From Nageia nagi (taxonomy: Eukaryota; Pinophyta), in assembly GCA_050084985.1 (NCBI GenBank), contig JBITNC010000001.1:136462001-136526000 (forward strand): 64,000 nt of DNA, written 5' to 3'. The translations under genes were made by a program, and so were the position numbers. The notes under the pieces were generated by a model. That model worked only from the letters and a program-made list of their open reading frames with translations. It had not been told where the DNA came from and ran no database searches. Shown here in pieces: positions 61,691 through 64,000 of the stretch (its first letter is position 1; every line of letters begins with the position of its first letter).

Positions 61691-62390
61691 GATGGAAGCT
61701 ATGAAAGTTGAGTTTGAGGCGCTCATGAAAAATGAAACTTGGGATTTGGTTCCTTATCCCAATGAGAAAATTATGATTGGAAATAAATGGATATACAAGG
61801 TCAAGTACAATTCTGATGGAGAAGTTGAAAAATACAAAGCAAGGTTAGTGGCCAAAGGATTCACTCAGAAATATGGTATTGATTATGAGGAAACCTTTGC
61901 TCCTATGGCCAAGATGCCTACTATTAGGATAATCCTTGCTCTTTCTATAGCTCAAGGATGGAAAGTTTTTCAACTTGATGTTAAGAGTGCATTTCTCAAT
62001 GGTGAATTAGATGTAGAAATCTACATGAATCAACCAGAAGGATTTATTCTAGAAGGTAAAGAGTCTCTTGTGTGCAAGCTAAAGAAGTCTTTGTATGGAC
62101 TTAAGCAAGCACCTAGAGCATGGTACAGGAAAATTTTAGGATTCTTTGCAGATATTATTTTTTCCAAGTGCTTCTCTGACTCAGATCTCTATGTACTCAA
62201 TCAAGGAAAAGACATGGTCTTAATTCTCCTTTATGTGGATGATCTTCTCATAACTGGCAATAATATTGAAATCATCCAAGAGTGCATATCCAAACTAAAG
62301 GCAACATTTGAAATGACTGATCTAGTTCTATTGCATTACCATCTTGGGATGCAAGTATACTAACACAAAGATTATACTTATCTTAGTCAG
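61691..62390 (+). pseudogene. Reverse transcriptase of copia element F (active site kept)
   Basis: Open from 61692 to 62363: MEAMKVEFEALMKNETWDLVP, KWIYKVKYNSDGEVEKYKARLVAKGFTQ in short order, TFAPMAKMPTIR, FQLDVKSAFLNGEL, CKLKKSLYGLKQAPRAWY and the catalytic LLYVDDLLITG. All classic copia RT blocks are present and YVDD is intact. The frame closes with a stop just after HLGMQVY. Confidence 0.93.
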
Positions 62391-63194
62391 TCTAAGTATA
62401 TATCAGACATATTACAAAAGTTTGGAATGGAGTGTAGATATGCTACAATACCTATTTCTCCTGGAATCATTGTATCTCTGAGCTCAAATTCTCAGTTGGC
62501 TGATGCTACAGCTTATAGGCAATTGATCAATAGTCTTCTGTATCTGACTATCTCTTGACTTGATATTGCCTTTGTAGTGAATTTGATGGCATGATTCATG
62601 CAAAAACCATATGTTGAACACCTTAATGCTATTAAGCAAATCTTGAGGTATGTGGCAGGGACAAAGGATCTTGCTCTTAAGTATTCCAAAGTGCCCTTGA
62701 TTATTCTCTCTGGGTTCTTAGATTCTAATTATGGGGGAGATAGAGATGACAAAAAATCAACCTCTGCATATGTGTTTAGCATTAGTTTAGGTGCTATCTC
62801 TTGGGCTTCCAAGAAGCAACCTACTATGACTCTTTCTACCATCAAAGCCAAATATTGAGCCATGTCTGTTTCCACCCAAGAAGCTATTTGGCTAAGGCAT
62901 CTTTTGAATGAAATTAGGTATAAGCAAAATGGCCCATCTCTTATTTCTTCAGACAATCAATCAACTATCTCTTTGGCTAAGAATCCTGTGTTCCATCAAA
63001 GAACCAAACATGTGGAAATCCAAACCCATTTTATCAGGGAGAAGGTTCTAGATGACATCATACACTTGGAGTATTTTCCATCTACTGAAAACTCTATTGA
63101 TTTATTCACCAAGCCCCTTCCTAAAGCTCAGTTCAGCAAGCTTAGGGATTCTCTCGAGTTGGTGAAGTTGCCCTCAAGGGGGAGTGAAGTTTGA
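62391..63194 (+). pseudogene. RNase H and C-terminus of copia element F
   Basis: Continues in frame with RT: YLSQSKYISDILQKFGM, ATAYRQLINSLLYL, then two stops (62557 and 62593 regions), open 62598-62858 (AIKQILRYVAGTKDLAL, GFLDSNYGGDRDDKKSTSAYVF) and, after one stop in LSTIKAKY, open 62862-63194 (STQEAIWLRHLL, DNQSTISLAKNPVFHQRTKHVEI, IDLFTKPLPK). The D-YGGD and DN-S-I acidic residues are kept. It ends LPSRGSEV, the usual end of copia pol. Confidence 0.9.
63173..63189 (+). other. Polypurine tract of F
   Basis: TCAAGGGGGAGTGAAG overlaps the pol stop codon region, the usual place in copia elements. TGTTAG follows at 63200, the same six bases as the 5' LTR start, but the sequence after it does not match the 5' LTR. 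Confidence 0.6.
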
Positions 63195-63269
63195 ACTTTT
63201 GTTAGTGATGACAACTTCACCTCTTAGAGGCTCTTTTGTTGTTGTTATATAGTGTGTATTGATTATGAT

Positions 63270-63780
63270 ATACCTCTGTGGTAAGTTTGCTCTGCATGAC
63301 AAACTTGTTGTACATTTTATACCTTCATGGTAAGTTTGCTCTATGTGATAAACTTGTTGTGCATTTTATACCTCCATGGTAAGTTTGCTCTGTGTGACAA
63401 ACTTATTATACATTATATACCTCTGTGGTAAGTTTGCTCTGCATGACAAACTTGTTGTACTTTTTATACCTCCATGGTAAGTTTGCTCTATGTGATAAAC
63501 TTGTTGTACATTATATACCTTCATGGTAAGTTTGCTCTACATGATAAACTTGTTGTACATTATATACCTCCATGGTAAGTTTGCTCTACATGACAAACTT
63601 GTTGTACATTTTATACGTCTATGGTAAGTTTGCTCTACATGATAAACTTGTTGTACAATTTTTTGAGCATATAATTAATATACCTCTGTGGTAAGTTCGC
63701 TCTACATGAGGAACTTGTTGTACATTTTATACCTTCATGGTAAGTTTGCTCTATGTGAGAAACTTGTTGTACAATTTTTA
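63270..63780 (+). repeat. Array of about ten 49-bp units downstream of F pol
   Basis: Consensus starts TACCTYCATGGTAAGTTTGC and continues tctacatgacaaacttgttgtacattttat. Each unit carries the short inverted repeat AAGTTTG/CAAACTT around a 10-base loop, so RNA of either strand could fold into a row of hairpins. One longer unit (about 63615-63680) has an insertion. Confidence 0.92.
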
Positions 63781-64000
63781 TGCTCTATTAATAATCAACA
63801 CATGTCTATATACAACAGGTGACTATGAGTGATGGCTTGGCATATCTGTGATGACTTATAGTGCACCATTGATCAGTTATTTGCAAGATGGCATTATTTG
63901 ATTCTCTTATTTGAATATATGATGCATCTAACTGATTTTATTCATGAGTTGCTTGTAGCATGCAGGATCTTCTTCATAAATGCAGGTTACTCACCTTGTG
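63781..64000. other. End of window, unassigned
   Basis: Non-coding sequence after the array, with nothing recognisable. It would be part of the F 3' end or LTR. Confidence 0.4.

Larger units (their letters stand above)
55382..64000 (+). mobile_element. F: Ty1/copia element with unusually long leader, right end outside the window
   Basis: The 5' LTR (55382-55874), a Met-tRNA-type primer site, gag-pol (59293-63194), a polypurine tract (63173-63189) and a 49-bp tandem array follow one another on the plus strand. No second copy of the LTR is seen before 64000, so linking LTR and gag-pol as one element is an inference from order and orientation. The pol has few stops, which suggests it is the youngest coding sequence in the window. 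Confidence 0.7.

Noticed and set aside
63200-63260. TGTTAG at 63200 as start of the F 3' LTR
   Set aside because: Only the first six bases match the 5' LTR at 55382 and the following sequence does not align, so I do not call an LTR here.
1-64000. CRISPR arrays, bacterial operons, phage or toxin systems
   Set aside because: The repeats present are tandem without unique spacers, and all recognisable coding sequence is plant retrotransposon or plant gene derived.

Overview
This is an AT-rich stretch of a large plant nuclear genome, built almost entirely of decayed, nested LTR retrotransposons. I see no intact host gene, no rRNA or tRNA gene and no CRISPR. Plant origin is supported by Ty3/gypsy Tat/Athila-like and chromodomain elements, a Ty1/copia element, plant mobile domain (PMD) reading frames and a fragment of a plant METTL13-type methyltransferase. 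The size and decay of the elements would suit a gymnosperm or another giant plant genome, but the sequence does not settle the species. Stop codons, C-to-T and G-to-A changes and frameshifts are everywhere, so nearly all coding entries are pseudogenes.

Left part (1-25.4 kb). A minus-strand gag with a truncated 5' LTR (B2, 401-3318) lies head to head with a plus-strand element of the same family (B1, 5835-22230, target duplication CTATT). B1 is split by a younger element A1 (9580-17161, target duplication TATGT). B1 itself sits beside other plus-strand gypsy debris: an integrase piece at 3319-4055, gag-like remnants at 4320-5340, and a gag at 22300-23540. A1 and B1 share an unusual plan: LTR, gag, no recognisable protease, reverse transcriptase or integrase, then a gene on the opposite strand, then the second LTR. 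In both, the antisense gene shows PMD similarity followed by an acidic and coiled-coil tail.

Middle and right part (25.4-55.1 kb). An old minus-strand gypsy element D (reverse transcriptase, RNase H, integrase and a long extra sense reading frame) is cut twice. Element C (28920-45534, minus strand, target duplication CTTCA/CTCCA) sits in the extra frame. Chromovirus E (46956-52902, plus strand, CACTA/CACTG) sits inside the integrase. C carries gag, protease, RT with an intact YIDD, RNase H, integrase, an unrecognised sense frame, and a two-exon antisense frame before its 3' LTR. Three Ty3 elements in the window therefore carry an antisense gene near the 3' end.

Right end (55.4-64 kb). A Ty1/copia element F starts with an LTR (55382-55874) and a Met-tRNA-type primer site. 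It has a very long leader holding microsatellites and an antisense METTL13-like exon, then a lightly damaged gag-pol (59293-63194) and a 49-bp tandem array. Its 3' LTR is not recognisable in the window.

The target duplications, primer sites and polypurine tracts make the insertion order readable: D before C and E, and B1 before A1. The most interesting theme is the repeated antisense gene, PMD-derived in two cases, in Tat-like elements that have lost pol.
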